A stretch of DNA of 64,000 nt from Takakia lepidozioides (taxonomy: Eukaryota > Streptophyta > Takakiopsida > Takakiales > Takakiaceae): NCBI GenBank assembly GCA_030704615.1, contig CM060732.1:19780001-19844000 (forward strand), given 5' to 3'. The position numbers were made by a program, and so were the translations under genes. The notes under the pieces were generated by a model. The model ran no database searches and had not been told where the DNA came from. It saw nothing but the letters and a program-made list of their open reading frames with translations. Each line of letters starts with the position of its first letter. The first letter of the stretch is position 1. Positions 12,960-23,753 of the stretch are shown here, in pieces.

Positions 12960-13145
12960 CAGGTCTGGCTTCACCCCTTCCCGCGTCATTTGCTCATAGG
13001 TCTCTAATGCCTCCATCCCGCATCCATGCTGGGGAATATCCCGCGATCATTAGACTCCAGGACACGACATTTCGTTCAGCCATATTCTCAAACACTCCCT
13101 TTGTATCCTCAATAATGCCACATTTGGCATACATGTCCACGAGCA
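12960..13145 (-). pseudogene. PPR repeat fragment, frameshifted
   Basis: On the minus strand this encodes a further PPR unit (VDMYAKCGIIEDTKGVF, then ERNVVSWSLMIAGYS). It belongs just upstream of the 12536-12919 fragment but is in another frame, with a frameshift and stop between about 12990 and 12920. It resembles the PPR pseudogene at 26.0-26.4 kb, so both derive from one expanded PPR subfamily. Confidence 0.65.
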
Positions 13146-13184
13146 TCACTGCTGCTCAAGTTTGTGTGTGCCAGAAAAGGTAAC

Positions 13185-14134
13185 TTACGTAATGCTCGCC
13201 CACTCAGCCCCTGCAACAGAGCACCGCATCCTAAATTGTTAAGGTTTCTGATCAACTTGATATTCACTTTCTGTCACCTTCCCAGGCAAGATGACATTCT
13301 GGACTTCCATATCCAGCAGTTTTTGCCCTAGTATAGTTGTCTTTGGTAGAGAGTTGTCAGAGATTCAAATCAGTCAAGCTAGTCATATGTGAGCAAATAC
13401 TGGTGCATGGCACTTGGTTGTATTTACTTAGAAAAAAATCTCCACGATATACATGAACTGCTGTCAAGCACAAGCCATCAGGGGTCTGGGGGAGTTTTCT
13501 AGGTTTATTTTGTAAATGTCCCCAGCTACTATGCCAACATATACAGATCACTGGTGGCATTAGCTTGTATATTGCAATGTTGTGACTACAGAGCTGGTCA
13601 TCATCACATCATAACTGGAAGTCGCTAAAACATGTGAGGCACAACAAAGGGGAGGTTTGCAGTACCTCACAATCGTCTGCTATAACCAGCAGTTACTTTG
13701 ACAGTTCCATAGATGTAACTGCCGCTTGACCAGTTTGCATGCTAGTCTTTAACAAAGACTGCAGAGTCTCGTAGCTGACCAATCTTCTTTCTTCGTGGCC
13801 TGCTGGCTGCTACACCCCACCAATCGTTTCTTGTCAGGAGCATCCCGGCTGCCAAATCCCACAAAAAATCCGAACTTTCAAAGAGAGATTGAGCAAAGAC
13901 AACACCAAAGGTGATTGCAAAGAAGGCATCAGTGTTAGACCTCCTACGACCCTTCCTCTTGCACTTCCTCCTACCTACTTTTCTGCCTTACTACTTGTCT
14001 CTCGTTTGCAACATATGTAACCAGCAATGTATTACACAATGTTGATAGTAGAGATGCTACTCCCTAAGGATTTAGAGCTGTATATATTCATGGAACAATC
14101 ATGGCACTCACATGGGTGTATTCAGTGTGCCTAC
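13185..14134. other. Nothing recognised
   Basis: No convincing coding sequence on either strand. Downstream exons of PCH2 (the conserved GLSGRSLRKLPFLAHA block) were looked for here on the minus strand and not found. Confidence 0.35.
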
Positions 14135-14826
14135 CATGATAATAATTCCAGTGCGGATCAGCTCCTGCAGGCAAGAGTGAAGTATGGCATAGCGTGCCTC
14201 CACAGAAGGTGGCCCGATGAACACTTTTATGTCAGCTCTGTCCACAAACGCAACATCTGCACCCCTTGCCCTTTTAAGGCCACCTAACAACAGTCCCTTT
14301 ATCAAGCTAGCTTACTTTTTATTCTGCACTATGCACAAGAAACAAAAGTGAAGCTACATGACAGCAGTACATACCAATTGCACCAGTTATGTTGGAGGTG
14401 GTGAGCACAACAATGTTGGGCCATGATTTGAGGCGGTCGAGCTGTGTGAGTAGAGCATTTACAGCCTGTCCAAACCCATGCCCTCTCCTGAATTGAGACT
14501 TAGGCACATTCTTCACTGTATCCATAAGTAACACCCACAATGATTTGAGCTAAGCAGAAAAAGTATACAGCTGCCAACGTTGAGACTATGAATATGATTC
14601 ATTCAAGTTGTCATAATGCAATTCATGATTAGTATGTCTGCACAATTTGTGGCAAACTTGGCAGTGCTCTTCTGAATGTTGCTGATTAGATCAATGGTCA
14701 GACACTCAGCTTACTCCCATTTATGAAGGGATAAGAATGATTCCAGGGCACGTACTCTGATAGAATCAGATGGCTCTGAGCCAGACAGGGCTGCCTGCCT
14801 TGCTGCTGCCAAGCTTTCCACCTCAT
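14135..14826 (-). pseudogene. PCH2: PCH2/TRIP13 AAA+ ATPase, three-exon fragment
   Basis: Three exons join in phase with GT-AG borders: 14826-14756 (DEVESLAAARQAALSGSEP, the Walker B region), 14465-14375 ([15 protein letters not shown] and [10 protein letters not shown], containing sensor 1) and 14256-14135 ([31 protein letters not shown]). These match the AAA+ core of the meiotic/spindle-checkpoint ATPase PCH2/TRIP13, which remodels HORMA-domain proteins. No exon for Walker A is visible upstream before the next retroelement, and none for the C-terminal lid downstream. Seen: clean exons and splice sites. Inferred: a recent genomic fragment, because introns are kept (so not a processed copy). 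If the missing exons lay beyond long introns outside this interval it could be a real gene, but they would have to skip the flanking elements. Confidence 0.8.
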
Positions 14827-14829
14827 CTG

Positions 14830-15436
14830 TTCAACAAGCACCTCCATCGCATGAAATGACATGCCCAAACTCTAACGATATCAACATTACCAGGCAAGCA
14901 ATCTTGGAAGGTGCTCTGCTTCACAAATACCCTAAGTAATTGCAACAAGAGGTCCAGAATGCAAATACAGAGTCACATACAGAAAGTTACAGTGAGATAC
15001 CCCCTAATGCCGTCTGTCTTGCTTCTTCGGCCTGGTCAGTCAGTGTCTATCTCCTGTGTGTCCTGTATTTGCTATTGAGATGTACCACTAGAGTCAACCC
15101 ACAACACACCTGCATGCTTAACTGTGCGCCATGTTAGCTTTGTGTGGGCGCTTATTTTCATAGGAGGTTGGTCCGGATTTGATCACCGGCCAATCCTAGA
15201 GTATGCTGTCGGTGGTGAGGCTGGAGTGATGACCAGCAAGACCACCAGTGTTTCTTCTATGGTGAGGCCGGGTTGATGACCAGCAGACCATAGGAGTGCT
15301 TGCGGTGGATGCAGGTGCAGGTACAAGTCTACGTTAGAAACCTATTATTCCTGCTTGAACCAGTAGTTGCAACAGGTTCTTTACCCGGTTACCTTGTAGA
15401 AAGTGGGGATTAGAGACAGGTTGACAACCGGTTGGG
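14830..15436. other. Non-coding, includes right copy of the 27-bp repeat
   Basis: No gene seen. The interval holds the 15105-15131 direct repeat and, from about 15170, the leader of the retroelement whose gag starts near 15437 (two GGTTGATGACCAGCA-like repeats near 15210-15290). Confidence 0.3.
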
Positions 15437-16343
15437 TTGCGAGTTTTCATCACGGAGGTGCCACCAGCTGCTGAGGGGAGTGTCGGTACAAGCACCAGCG
15501 ATACTAGTGGGTACACAAGACAAGGTGTGCGGTTTAGGCCACTTTCACCTTCAGTGTCTTCTGAGGAAGGTTCAGACTCGGAGTCAGGAGGATTCTCGCC
15601 GCAGGTGCAAGTCATTTCCGTACCATTGTTGTGGGACACGATGGAGGAGATGTATGGAGCTACCAAGGGGCCACGTAGGTACTCTGGAGCTGTGGGCACC
15701 ATCGAGCTTGATGACTTTATACAAGAGTTTGACAATTGGTGTGATTTGCAGCAAATGCGCAATCCACAACTGTTTACGCCCTTTATGGCGTGGAAGGGGC
15801 TATTCCAGCACCTTGAGGGGCCGCCCATGGATGATTACCATGAATTTAGGCGGGGACATGCGGTGGAGATTGAGGAGTGGCGAGAGTATTGGTCACCTAA
15901 CTATGTCGCAATCACTAGAGGCACAAGGGCAGCGGTGACACCAGCAGCTACACAAACATCTCCAACTACAAGCACTTGTAGTGGAACAAGTAGTGCCGAC
16001 ACTTCTGCAGGTGGTACCAGTTCAAAAGGTGCTACTGCTCCTCCTGCCACAATTACAATACATGTGCCTAGATTCAACCCGGTGGTGGAGTTCTTCCAGG
16101 AGTTGCGGAGGAACTATCAAGGTGTCCGGACAGAGAAGCTGCAAAGTTTGCAAGACTTCCAGCGCAAATCCAGTGAGAGCTTGCGAGAGGCCTACACTCG
16201 TATGAGGCGCTTGATAAGTGTGACCCAAGGGGTTACTGAAGCTCAGGCAGTCTAGTTCTGGTATGGAATTTTGGACAAGGAGCTCAAGAGAAGGGTGCGG
16301 GATGCAACCCTGTTACAAGTGGCCCAACCCACATTAGCGGATG
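15437..16343 (+). pseudogene. gag of an outer LTR retroelement, 5' part
   Basis: An open frame encodes a Ser/Thr-rich N-terminus, an ELDDFIQEFDNWCDLQQM segment and a retrotransposon-gag-like block (FFQELRRNYQGVR, then LQDFQRKSSESLREAYTRMR). A TAG at 16253-16255 breaks the frame, but it continues with FWYGILDKELKRRVRDATLL up to 16343, where the chromovirus is inserted. The same frame resumes at 23303 after the insertion. No initiating ATG is obvious near 15437 and no LTR or primer site for this outer element was found. Confidence 0.65.
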
Positions 16344-17074
16344 TGTCGCGGCCCTTTGCCTTGAGGGCAGGGGGTCGGGACACATGAGGGGCTGCCCCTG
16401 TGGTGGGGGCAGCGGCAGCGATAGGTATGGGGGGCTGAAGCACCCTTGAGTGCCCAAGGCACTCAAGGAGGCGGAGGCGGAGGCGCTCACTAGGTGGAGC
16501 CCCGCACACCGGGTTGCGGTGGGGGTGGCTCCACAAGGGGTGGTGGTAGCTTAGCGGGACTTAGTGGGGGTGGCATAGGACTCACCATGGGGGCGGAGAC
16601 CTCGTGGTGGGAGTCGTGGGGAGTCTTGGGACTCATCACGGTCCATAGGGGCCGTGGTGAGTGGGCCAAGACTCATCGCGACTCATCACCGGGAGTCGAG
16701 GGTTTTCGTGGTGGTTCGCCATAAAATGGCATGGCTGGTTGTGAAACCCCCGCGGACAGCTACAGAAGTATATATAGGGAGTAGTAACCCCGAGAACGGT
16801 GCAAGCCCGTTGGTGACCAAAACTAGTGAGTAAGCGAGCGAGCCGGAAAGCGACCAAAGAGTGGGGAGCTGTTCCGGACTGCCAACTACCAAAGGGAATT
16901 CCCGTTGGTTCCAAATCGGTGGAGGGTTCTTTGGGAGTTCAAAGGGGGACCGTTATGCCCCGGTGAGCAGCCGAAGCTCCAAGTTGGTCCGGCGGCCAGG
17001 TTGGGAGTTAGGCACGCGCATCAAGCTAGCAACTATGACCTGAAGGGGAGCTTACCGAAGTGAGGTGCGCGACA
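16344..17074 (+). repeat. 5' LTR of the chromovirus
   Basis: 731 bp, TG...CA ends. The left edge is defined by the TSD GGATG and the start of homology with 22578. It contains a TATA box and GC-rich tandem GGAGGC units (one 6-bp unit more than the 3' LTR). Confidence 0.92.
16769..16776 (+). promoter_or_regulatory. TATA box of the LTR promoter
   Basis: TATATATA followed by GGGAGTAG within the 5' LTR, with an identical copy in the 3' LTR at about 22996-23003. Transcription would be expected to start about 25-35 bases downstream. Confidence 0.6.
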
Positions 17075-17076
17075 CT

Positions 17077-17088
17077 TGGTATCAGAGC
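17077..17088 (+). other. Primer binding site, initiator tRNA-Met
   Basis: TGGTATCAGAGC lies two bases after the 5' LTR end. This 12-mer is the standard site complementary to the 3' end of plant initiator tRNA-Met, used to prime minus-strand DNA synthesis. Confidence 0.9.
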
Positions 17089-17129
17089 TTAGAGTTCAGT
17101 ACGTGATCGTCCTTGGGATTGGCCTCATC

Positions 17130-18887
17130 ATGGGGTCAGGCAAGCCAAAGCGAAAGTGGAACGGCCCAAAAGATGATGATCCTGGTGAGCCCGATGGGGG
17201 CGACGTGTCACCGAGGCGGCCATTTGAGGAAGCGATGTATGTCTCCGAAAACGAGGCCGCTCAAGAGCAGGAGGAATCTGAGGAGTCGGAGCCCGAGGAA
17301 TCCCTGAGAGCTCCGACCGACCAAAAGATGCCTCCCATGCCGGCAACCTTTTGGGAAGGGTTGTTGGCGCAATTTGGCGGGACGTTCAAAGACGTGTTGA
17401 AGGCGGCTAATGTCACTTCCACTAAGGCAAAATTTAAGGTGAAGCCTAAGGAACCTGGCACCTTCGAGGGCGTCCGAAATCGGAAGGCACTCAACACCTG
17501 GCTCCTGGAGCTAGAGCAGTACTTCCGGGCGGCCAAGTTGAGTGACGAGGATCTGGTGGAAGTGGCTCCCACCTATTTGAGGGGCTATGCTCAACAATGG
17601 TGGCAGAAACGCCTTCACGACCGAGGTCCAAGCCCGGAAACCTTGAACTGGAGTGGGTTCAAGGAATTGATGAAGAGGCAGTTTGTGCCCCTCAACGCGT
17701 CCCGACTCGCCCGGGACAAGATGAGGAATTTGAAGCAAACAGATGACATTCGGGGATATGTCCAGGCTTTCAATGTGCTGTTGCTCAAAGTCGCGGACAT
17801 GGCAGAACCAGAAATGGTCTTCAACTTTGTGGCGGGACTGGCCCCATGGGCCAGGCGGAAGTTGGAGGAGAAGCCACCTAAGACTTTGAACGAGGCAATT
17901 GAGAGGGCTGAATGTTTCTCGGATGTCCCTAAAGGTGAAAGACAAGGCCGTATGGAGCTGAACCACAAGAAGACCGGGCGGGAAGGTGACTCCTTCCGAC
18001 TGGAAAAGAAGTGGGATAGGCCACGCGGCGACAATGGCATGTGGAAATCGAAGGGAGGGCCTTCACAAGTCAAGGCGGCACCCGGTGCTTCGAAAGGAAA
18101 AGCGGGTGGAGCGGCCTATGGCGGACAGAAGGCGACCTTTGATGGAGTGTGTTTCAATTGCGGGGAGCCCGGGCACATGGCCAAGAAGTGCACAAAGCCC
18201 CGGCAATTGAACATGACTCGGGCGACCACAGAGCTGTCGGAAGATACCATCAGTCACTTGGTGGAAGCGGTGGTCGCCAGGACTTGCAAGGTAGGCAAAT
18301 TTTCTTGTGAACTGTATCAGGAAACTGGCGCCTTACGTAAAGGGAGTCAGTTATTGTTCGTGGATGGGATAATATCCGGAACTAACGTGTCATTGTTGGT
18401 GGACACAGGAGCGTCGCACTCCTTCATGACACCGGCAACGGCACAAAAGCTGGGACTCCCGACAAGTGATGTGGGGGCCTCTATTGAGGTGAGTTCTGCC
18501 AAAGGAGAACCGCAATTGGCGACGAGGTTGGCGTTCGATGTCCCTCTTCAACTGGGGAAATGGGAAGGACGTGAGAACTTCACCATTTGCGAGATCGATG
18601 GAGTGGATCTCATTTTGGGGATGACCTTTTTGAGCAAATCCGGAGCGGTCATAGATGGCCGTAAAAGAGTAGTCACGCTACCATGTGGGGATGGTGGCAA
18701 AGTCTTACGAGTATTGGAAACGCCCAAACCCGTGGGAGGGCGAATAAACCTTCTGTCAGCAAGGGAGTGGGCCGTGGAGGAGGCACATGAGCCCCAGTTT
18801 TTGCTTTACATTAGAGAAGTGAAGGGAGAAGTGGGGAGCCGAGCCCAGACTGGATCAAGGGGATTTTGGAGAGATACCAGGATGTGA
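17130..18887 (+). CDS. gag: gag-protease polyprotein of the chromovirus
   Basis: Start taken at ATG 17130 ([12 protein letters not shown]); the frame is also open upstream, but only through the primer site. Order: acidic N-terminus, retrotransposon gag domain ([14 protein letters not shown] near residue 150, [11 protein letters not shown]), CCHC zinc knuckle [14 protein letters not shown] near residue 345, then an aspartic protease with the DTG active site ([12 protein letters not shown]) near residue 425 and ILGMTFL. It packages the RNA and processes the polyprotein. It ends at TGA 18885-18887, overlapping the pol frame by 22 bases; pol is in the -1 frame. No internal stops, so this protein could be made. 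Confidence 0.92.
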   Translation: MGSGKPKRKWNGPKDDDPGEPDGGDVSPRRPFEEAMYVSENEAAQEQEESEESEPEESLRAPTDQKMPPMPATFWEGLLAQFGGTFKDVLKAANVTSTKAKFKVKPKEPGTFEGVRNRKALNTWLLELEQYFRAAKLSDEDLVEVAPTYLRGYAQQWWQKRLHDRGPSPETLNWSGFKELMKRQFVPLNASRLARDKMRNLKQTDDIRGYVQAFNVLLLKVADMAEPEMVFNFVAGLAPWARRKLEEKPPKTLNEAIERAECFSDVPKGERQGRMELNHKKTGREGDSFRLEKKWDRPRGDNGMWKSKGGPSQVKAAPGASKGKAGGAAYGGQKATFDGVCFNCGEPGHMAKKCTKPRQLNMTRATTELSEDTISHLVEAVVARTCKVGKFSCELYQETGALRKGSQLLFVDGIISGTNVSLLVDTGASHSFMTPATAQKLGLPTSDVGASIEVSSAKGEPQLATRLAFDVPLQLGKWEGRENFTICEIDGVDLILGMTFLSKSGAVIDGRKRVVTLPCGDGGKVLRVLETPKPVGGRINLLSAREWAVEEAHEPQFLLYIREVKGEVGSRAQTGSRGFWRDTRM

Positions 18888-21331
18888 TGCCGGAGGATTT
18901 ACCAAGCGGCTTGCCACCGCAAAGAGGAGACAAGATTGAGGTGATACCGGGATCGGAACCGCCTGCCAAGGCGCCCTACCGGTTGAGCCACAGAGAGTTG
19001 GTCGAGCTGAAGACTCAGCTCAAAGATCTAATCTCAAAGGGGTACATCCGGCCGAGTAAGTCACCTTACGGAGCCCCGGTGCTATTTGCAGACAAGAAGG
19101 ATGGGATGTTGCGGATGTGTGTCGATTACAGGGCTTTGAATAAGGTGACTATCAAAAACCGGTATCCTTTGCCAAGGATCGACGACCTTTTCGATCGGTT
19201 GGCAGGAGCGAAGTATTTCAGCCGGATCGATCTGCGCTCCGGCTATCATCAAATTCGAGTGGCGGAAAGAGATGAGGAGAAGACCGCGTGCAGGACAAGG
19301 TATGGTTCATATGAGTTCTTGGTGATGCCTTTTGGGCTCACCAATGCACCTGCGACCTTTAGCACGCTGATGAACAGCCTTTTCCAGGAGTGGTTGGATG
19401 ACTTTGTGATCGTGTACATCGACGACATCTTGGTGTATTCGAAAACAAAGGAGGAGCACCTGAAGCACCTCAAAAGGGTGTTCCAGAAATTGCGGGAAGG
19501 GAAGCTGTATGCCAAAGCTTCAAAGTGCGAATTCGGGGTCACAAAAGTGGAGTTCCTGGGGCATGTGATTACACAGGATGGGATCAAAATGGATGACAGA
19601 AAGGTGAGGGCGATCTTGGACTGGGAGCCTCCGACTTCGGTCCCGGGAGTGCGATCTTTCCTAGGACTCACCTCCTATTACCGGAAGTATGTGAGAAATT
19701 TCGCCAAGATCGCGGGGCCGTTGTCAGACCTTCTGTGTAAATCCAAAGTCTGGGTATGGAACACCTTGTGTGACCAAGCTTTTGCTGAATTGAAGCAGCG
19801 GATGGCGGAAGCTCCAGTCTTGAAAATCCCGGAGTTCGATCGTCCATTCGAGATTCATACAGATGCGTCGGACTTTGCGATTGGGGGTGTACTGATGCAA
19901 GATGGACGTCCAGTGGCTTACGAAAGTAAGAAACTGAACGAAGTGGAGCGACGGTGGCCGACGCACGAGAAAGAGATGAAGGCGGTGGTGCACTGTCTTG
20001 AGCTTTGGCGCCACTATGTTGGTTCCAACCCAGTGAAGGTGTTCACGGACAATGTTACGGTGAAGTATTTTGCCACGCAGCCCAAGTTGTCCCCAAAACA
20101 ACTTAGGTGGCAAGATACTTTGGCGGTGTTTGACGTGGATATCCAATACAAACCGAGACGTGACAACGTGGTGGCCGATGCTTTAAGTAGAAAGCAGCAG
20201 CTCCTGTTGGTGTACAGGGGCGAGACGGCGCTCCAAAGGAAGATCCGGAAGGCTTGCCAGAAGGATGAGCTGGCGAAGTCCGTGATGCAGGACTTGAGGA
20301 GGGGGGTTAAATCGCAATTCCACTTGCAAAATGGACTGCTCCGGTATAAGCAAAAGCGTCTCTACGTGCCGAAGGGAGGGATCACAGATAGTCTCTTGAG
20401 AGAATGCCATGATAGCCCGCTTGCGGGCCACGGCGGAGCCAAGCGCACTGCGGCACTCTTGATTTTCTGGCCCAAACTGAGGGAGGAGGCAGAGGAGTAT
20501 GTCAAGACATGCACCACATGCCAACAAAACCGGAGCGAGTACAAAAAGCAAGCGGGGCTGTTACAACCCTTGCCGATTCCAGAGGGGACTTGGGAAAGCG
20601 TCTCGATGGATTTCATGACTGCTATGCCGCTGTCAAAAGGATTCGATGCAATCATGGTGGTGGTGGATAGGTTCAGTAAGATGGGCCATTTCATCCCCAC
20701 CAAGGAGACGGCAACGGCGCAAGAGACAGGGCGACTTTACTTCGCCCACGTCTTAAAACATCATGGAGTCCCGAAGGATATTGTCTCGGACCGCGATCCA
20801 AAGTTTACGAGTAAATTTTGGAGGACACTTTGGAAGAAGATGGGGACGAGGCTGAAGATGAGCACCGCCTTCCGACCTACGACCGACGGCCAAACGGAAA
20901 GAGTGAATTCCGTAGTGAAGCAGATCTTGCGGAATTACGTGTCGGCAGACCAATCAGACTGGGTGGAACACTTAGACGCGGTAGAGTTCTGTTATAATAA
21001 CACAGAACACTCCGCAACGGGAGTTTCCCCTTTCGTATTGGTCTATGGAAAAGCACCTCTGGTGCCGACAAGTTGGGCCGCCCGGGACGTTGAGGAACCG
21101 GCAGTATCGGCGGTACTGGAAGAACGCGAGCGTTTGTTGAAGCTCGCAAAATACAACATTGCCAAAGCGAGGAAACGGTATGAAAGGCAGGCGAATCGGA
21201 AGCGGAGGGAAGTGAAGTTTGAGGCAGGCACGGAAGTCTGGTTGAACATCAAGAATTTCCGACTACCTCCGGAAGTGAGTCCAAATTCGTACCTCCGTAT
21301 GCGGAACCCTTTCGCATCCGGAAGGTTATGA
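18866..21331 (+). CDS. pol: pol of the chromovirus: reverse transcriptase, RNase H, integrase
   Basis: Uninterrupted frame. Reverse transcriptase with [25 protein letters not shown] and the catalytic YIDD ([12 protein letters not shown]). RNase H with [13 protein letters not shown] and the DALSRK end. Integrase with an HHCC zinc finger (H-x3-H style [10 protein letters not shown], then CTTCQQ), and the D,D,E core ([31 protein letters not shown]). The normal starting point is not an ATG near 18866; expression probably needs -1 frameshifting in the 22-base overlap with gag. The frame ends at TGA/stop 21331 because of a one-base shift near 21280; the expected continuation lies in the next frame. 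Confidence 0.92.
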   Translation: MERYQDVMPEDLPSGLPPQRGDKIEVIPGSEPPAKAPYRLSHRELVELKTQLKDLISKGYIRPSKSPYGAPVLFADKKDGMLRMCVDYRALNKVTIKNRYPLPRIDDLFDRLAGAKYFSRIDLRSGYHQIRVAERDEEKTACRTRYGSYEFLVMPFGLTNAPATFSTLMNSLFQEWLDDFVIVYIDDILVYSKTKEEHLKHLKRVFQKLREGKLYAKASKCEFGVTKVEFLGHVITQDGIKMDDRKVRAILDWEPPTSVPGVRSFLGLTSYYRKYVRNFAKIAGPLSDLLCKSKVWVWNTLCDQAFAELKQRMAEAPVLKIPEFDRPFEIHTDASDFAIGGVLMQDGRPVAYESKKLNEVERRWPTHEKEMKAVVHCLELWRHYVGSNPVKVFTDNVTVKYFATQPKLSPKQLRWQDTLAVFDVDIQYKPRRDNVVADALSRKQQLLLVYRGETALQRKIRKACQKDELAKSVMQDLRRGVKSQFHLQNGLLRYKQKRLYVPKGGITDSLLRECHDSPLAGHGGAKRTAALLIFWPKLREEAEEYVKTCTTCQQNRSEYKKQAGLLQPLPIPEGTWESVSMDFMTAMPLSKGFDAIMVVVDRFSKMGHFIPTKETATAQETGRLYFAHVLKHHGVPKDIVSDRDPKFTSKFWRTLWKKMGTRLKMSTAFRPTTDGQTERVNSVVKQILRNYVSADQSDWVEHLDAVEFCYNNTEHSATGVSPFVLVYGKAPLVPTSWAARDVEEPAVSAVLEERERLLKLAKYNIAKARKRYERQANRKRREVKFEAGTEVWLNIKNFRLPPEVSPNSYLRMRNPFASGRL

Positions 21332-21672
21332 ATGAGGATGTGTATGAATTGGAGCTGCCGGCAAACAGCAAGGTGCATCCAGTATTTCACGTCTCCCTTT
21401 TGAAGCCTTACTTCAAAGATGAAGCGCGTCCGAATCGGCATCAAGTGTTGCTTCCGCCACCTGTGCTGTTGGATCATGAAAATGAACCTGAGTACGAGGT
21501 GGAGGCAGTACTTAAGTCGAGGAGGTTCAAGAACCGAGAAACGGAGTATCTCGTCAAATGGAAGGGCTATCATCATGTGGAGGCATCTTGGGTGCGTGCC
21601 TCAGAAATGGGAAACGCATCCGAGGCGGTTGCAGTTTTCGAAGGGCGACCTCAAAAGCGGAAGAAGCGTTGA
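21328..21672 (+). CDS. C-terminal chromodomain of the chromovirus integrase
   Basis: Begins [20 protein letters not shown], the standard post-integrase block preceding HVSLLKPY, then a chromodomain ([34 protein letters not shown]). Chromodomains of this class bind modified histone H3 and steer integration to heterochromatin. It is one base out of frame with pol. Upstream residues in this same frame remain recognisable back to about 21280, so the break is a single-base loss in an A-run rather than a real separate gene. Confidence 0.9.
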   Translation: MNEDVYELELPANSKVHPVFHVSLLKPYFKDEARPNRHQVLLPPPVLLDHENEPEYEVEAVLKSRRFKNRETEYLVKWKGYHHVEASWVRASEMGNASEAVAVFEGRPQKRKKR

Positions 21673-22577
21673 TGGGGACATCAACCTTGGAGCGTGGGGG
21701 AGGAAATGCATGCTTAGCCCAGCTTAGCTAGCTCAGGAATCCGATTGCAAAAACTTGTATTGTACAAAATTTGCTTTAAATGAAATGGTTTTCAAATGTT
21801 GTGCTTCCTATTTTGTTTGGAATGGTGATACATGGTATGGTTGGCTAGTGTGTAGAATGCATGCTAGCTTACAAAAGTGGGAGAGGTAAATTGGGTTAAT
21901 CGTGTGTTTGCATAGTGCCGAAATCGGGTGACTCCCATCCAAGGGGCAAGGAAACTTGCGCCTTCTTTGGGAGTTCACGTGCTAGTGCGCACCTGGCGCG
22001 TGCGCGTACTATAACTGCGCTACCGAGGGGGTTGCCTTGTAGTGCGGGCTAACGCGGAAGCTACGTGCTTCCGTTCACGTACTATAATCATGTAACCTTG
22101 GGACGAAGTCGTAGTGCGGCTTCGACGTGTTCCCGTACCTCAGGCCAGCATTCCAAGACGGACCCAATTGTAGTGATTGGGGGGCACGGTTGGTTCAAGG
22201 TTATCTTCCTAGTCAAAGGGGGTTCCAGGTGAACCCTTGCGCAAAGTGATGCCAAAAGCGGCATCAGGAGCGATCGCAAGCAATGTTGTTGCAGTAAGGC
22301 GATTCGATCCTCGGGGAGGATCGTTCCTTGACCTTGAAGAAGGCCAAGAAGAGTGCACTGGGAGGAGCTTGAGAGGATCCACCCCTGGCCGGGACTTGGA
22401 GGAAGTCGGCCGAACTAGCTAGTGGAGAGTAGAGTCAAGTGTGGGGTTTGGTTCTTTGCCATGGGACGCCAAGGTACGGAAACAAACTCCTTGATGTGGG
22501 ACGCCACAACTTGGATGTTCGTTTCTACAAAATGGACAAGTCGATGAGGACATCGACTCCTTGTTGGTAGGGGTGTG
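21673..22577. other. Non-coding 3' region of the chromovirus
   Basis: About 900 bp between the pol stop and the 3' LTR. No reading frame of interest; several GTAGTGCGG/CGTACT motifs repeat between 21980 and 22150. The polypurine tract is weak; TTGGTAGGGG directly precedes the 3' LTR and may be it. Confidence 0.6.
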
Positions 22578-23302
22578 TGTCGCGGCCCTTTGCCTTGAGG
22601 GCAGGGGGTTGGGACACATGAGGGGCTGCCCCTGTGGTGGGGGCAGCGGCAGCGATAGGTATGGGGGGCTGAAGCACCCTTGAGTGCCCAAGGCACTCAA
22701 GGAGGCGGAGGCGCTCACTAGGTGGAGCCCCGCACACCAGGTTGCGGTGGGGGTGGCTCCACAAGGGGTGGTGGTAGCTTAGCGGACTTAGTGGGGGTGG
22801 CATAGGACTCACCATGGGGGCGGAGACCTCGTGGTGGGAGTCGTGGGGAGTCTTGGGACTCATCACGGTCCATAGGGGCCGTGGTGAGTGGGCCAAGACT
22901 CACCGCGACTCATCACCGGGAGTCGAGGGTTTTCGTGGTGGTTCGCCATAAAATGGCATGGCTGGTTGCGAAACCCCCGCGGATAGCTACAGAAGTATAT
23001 ATAGGGAGTAGTAACCCCGAGAACGGTGCAAGCCCGTTGGTGACCAAAAACTAGTGAGTAAGCGAGCGAGCCGGAAAGCGACCAAAGAGTGGGGAGCTGT
23101 TCCGGACTGCCAACTACCAAAGGGAATTCCCGCTGGTTCTAAATCGGTGGAGGGTTCTTTGGGAGTTCAAAGGGGGACCGTTATGCCCCGGTGAGCAGCC
23201 GAAGCTCCAAGTTGGTCCGGCGGCCAGGTTGGGAGTTAGGCGCGCGCATCAAGCTAGCAACTATGACCTGAAGGGGAGCTTACCGAAGTGAGGTGCACGA
23301 CG
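22578..23302 (+). repeat. 3' LTR of the chromovirus
   Basis: 725 bp, homologous to 16344-17074 throughout, followed by the TSD GGATG. Confidence 0.92.
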
Positions 23303-23753
23303 GGATGTGTTTCTGCTGGTTGAGCGGATTGAGCTCAACATGGTGGAGGAGCGAGTTGTTACCATTGGATTTGGCAAGGACATGCCTGCACGAGGTGCAG
23401 CTGCCAGCCAACAGGTACAAGGGACTGCCCAACAGCGTGGTCAGGGGGGCAAGGTTGCCCAACCCAAGTTCCATGGAGCTTACAGGGGACCTCAGGTGTA
23501 GAGGCCCGTGGCATCTTTTGCAGGCCAACAGCAACCAGGGGTGATATGTTGGACATGTGGAGGACCCCATGTCAAGAGAGATTGCCCAGAGAGTGGCAGA
23601 AGGCCGGCACAAGCACAGCCTGCACAGTTGCAGTGTGGGCATTGTGGCAAGTATGGGCATGGAGATGCCCAGTGTCATGACTTGCACCCTGAGTTGCGCC
23701 CAGGCCAGTTCCAAGGAAACAATGGTGGCGGGGGCGAAACAAGTGGCAAACAT
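23303..23753 (+). pseudogene. gag of the outer retroelement, 3' part with two zinc knuckles
   Basis: Removing the chromovirus and one GGATG joins LAD to VFLLVERIELNMVEERVV in frame with 15437-16343. Downstream are two CCHC knuckles, CWTCGGPHVKRDC and CGHCGKYGHGDAQC, typical of Gag nucleocapsid. A TAG near 23500 breaks the frame. Similarity to gag stops around 23740, where CACTA transposase sequence begins abruptly. Confidence 0.75.

Larger units (their letters stand above)
11957..15131. other. Cluster of gene fragments bounded by 27-bp direct repeats
   Basis: Nearly identical 27-bp sequences (CACACCTGCATGCTT then RAYTGTGCGCCA; 25 of 27 bases equal) occur at 11957-11983 and 15105-15131. Between them are pieces of three unrelated plant genes on the minus strand: PPR, MIRO and PCH2/TRIP13. 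This is the pattern of transposon-mediated gene-fragment capture or of ectopic repair, but no transposase or clear terminus was found, so the mechanism is inference. Confidence 0.4.
16344..23302 (+). mobile_element. Ty3/gypsy chromovirus, nearly intact, nested in another gag
   Basis: LTRs at 16344-17074 and 22578-23302 start TGTCGCGGCC. By eye they differ at about ten positions plus a 6-bp repeat-unit indel and two single-base indels, so the insertion is young. A 5-bp target duplication GGATG (16339-16343 and 23303-23307) flanks it. Order inside: initiator-Met tRNA primer site, gag with zinc knuckle and protease, then RT, RNase H, integrase and chromodomain. This is the classic plant chromovirus order. 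One frameshift near 21280 separates the chromodomain end from the rest of pol. Confidence 0.95.
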
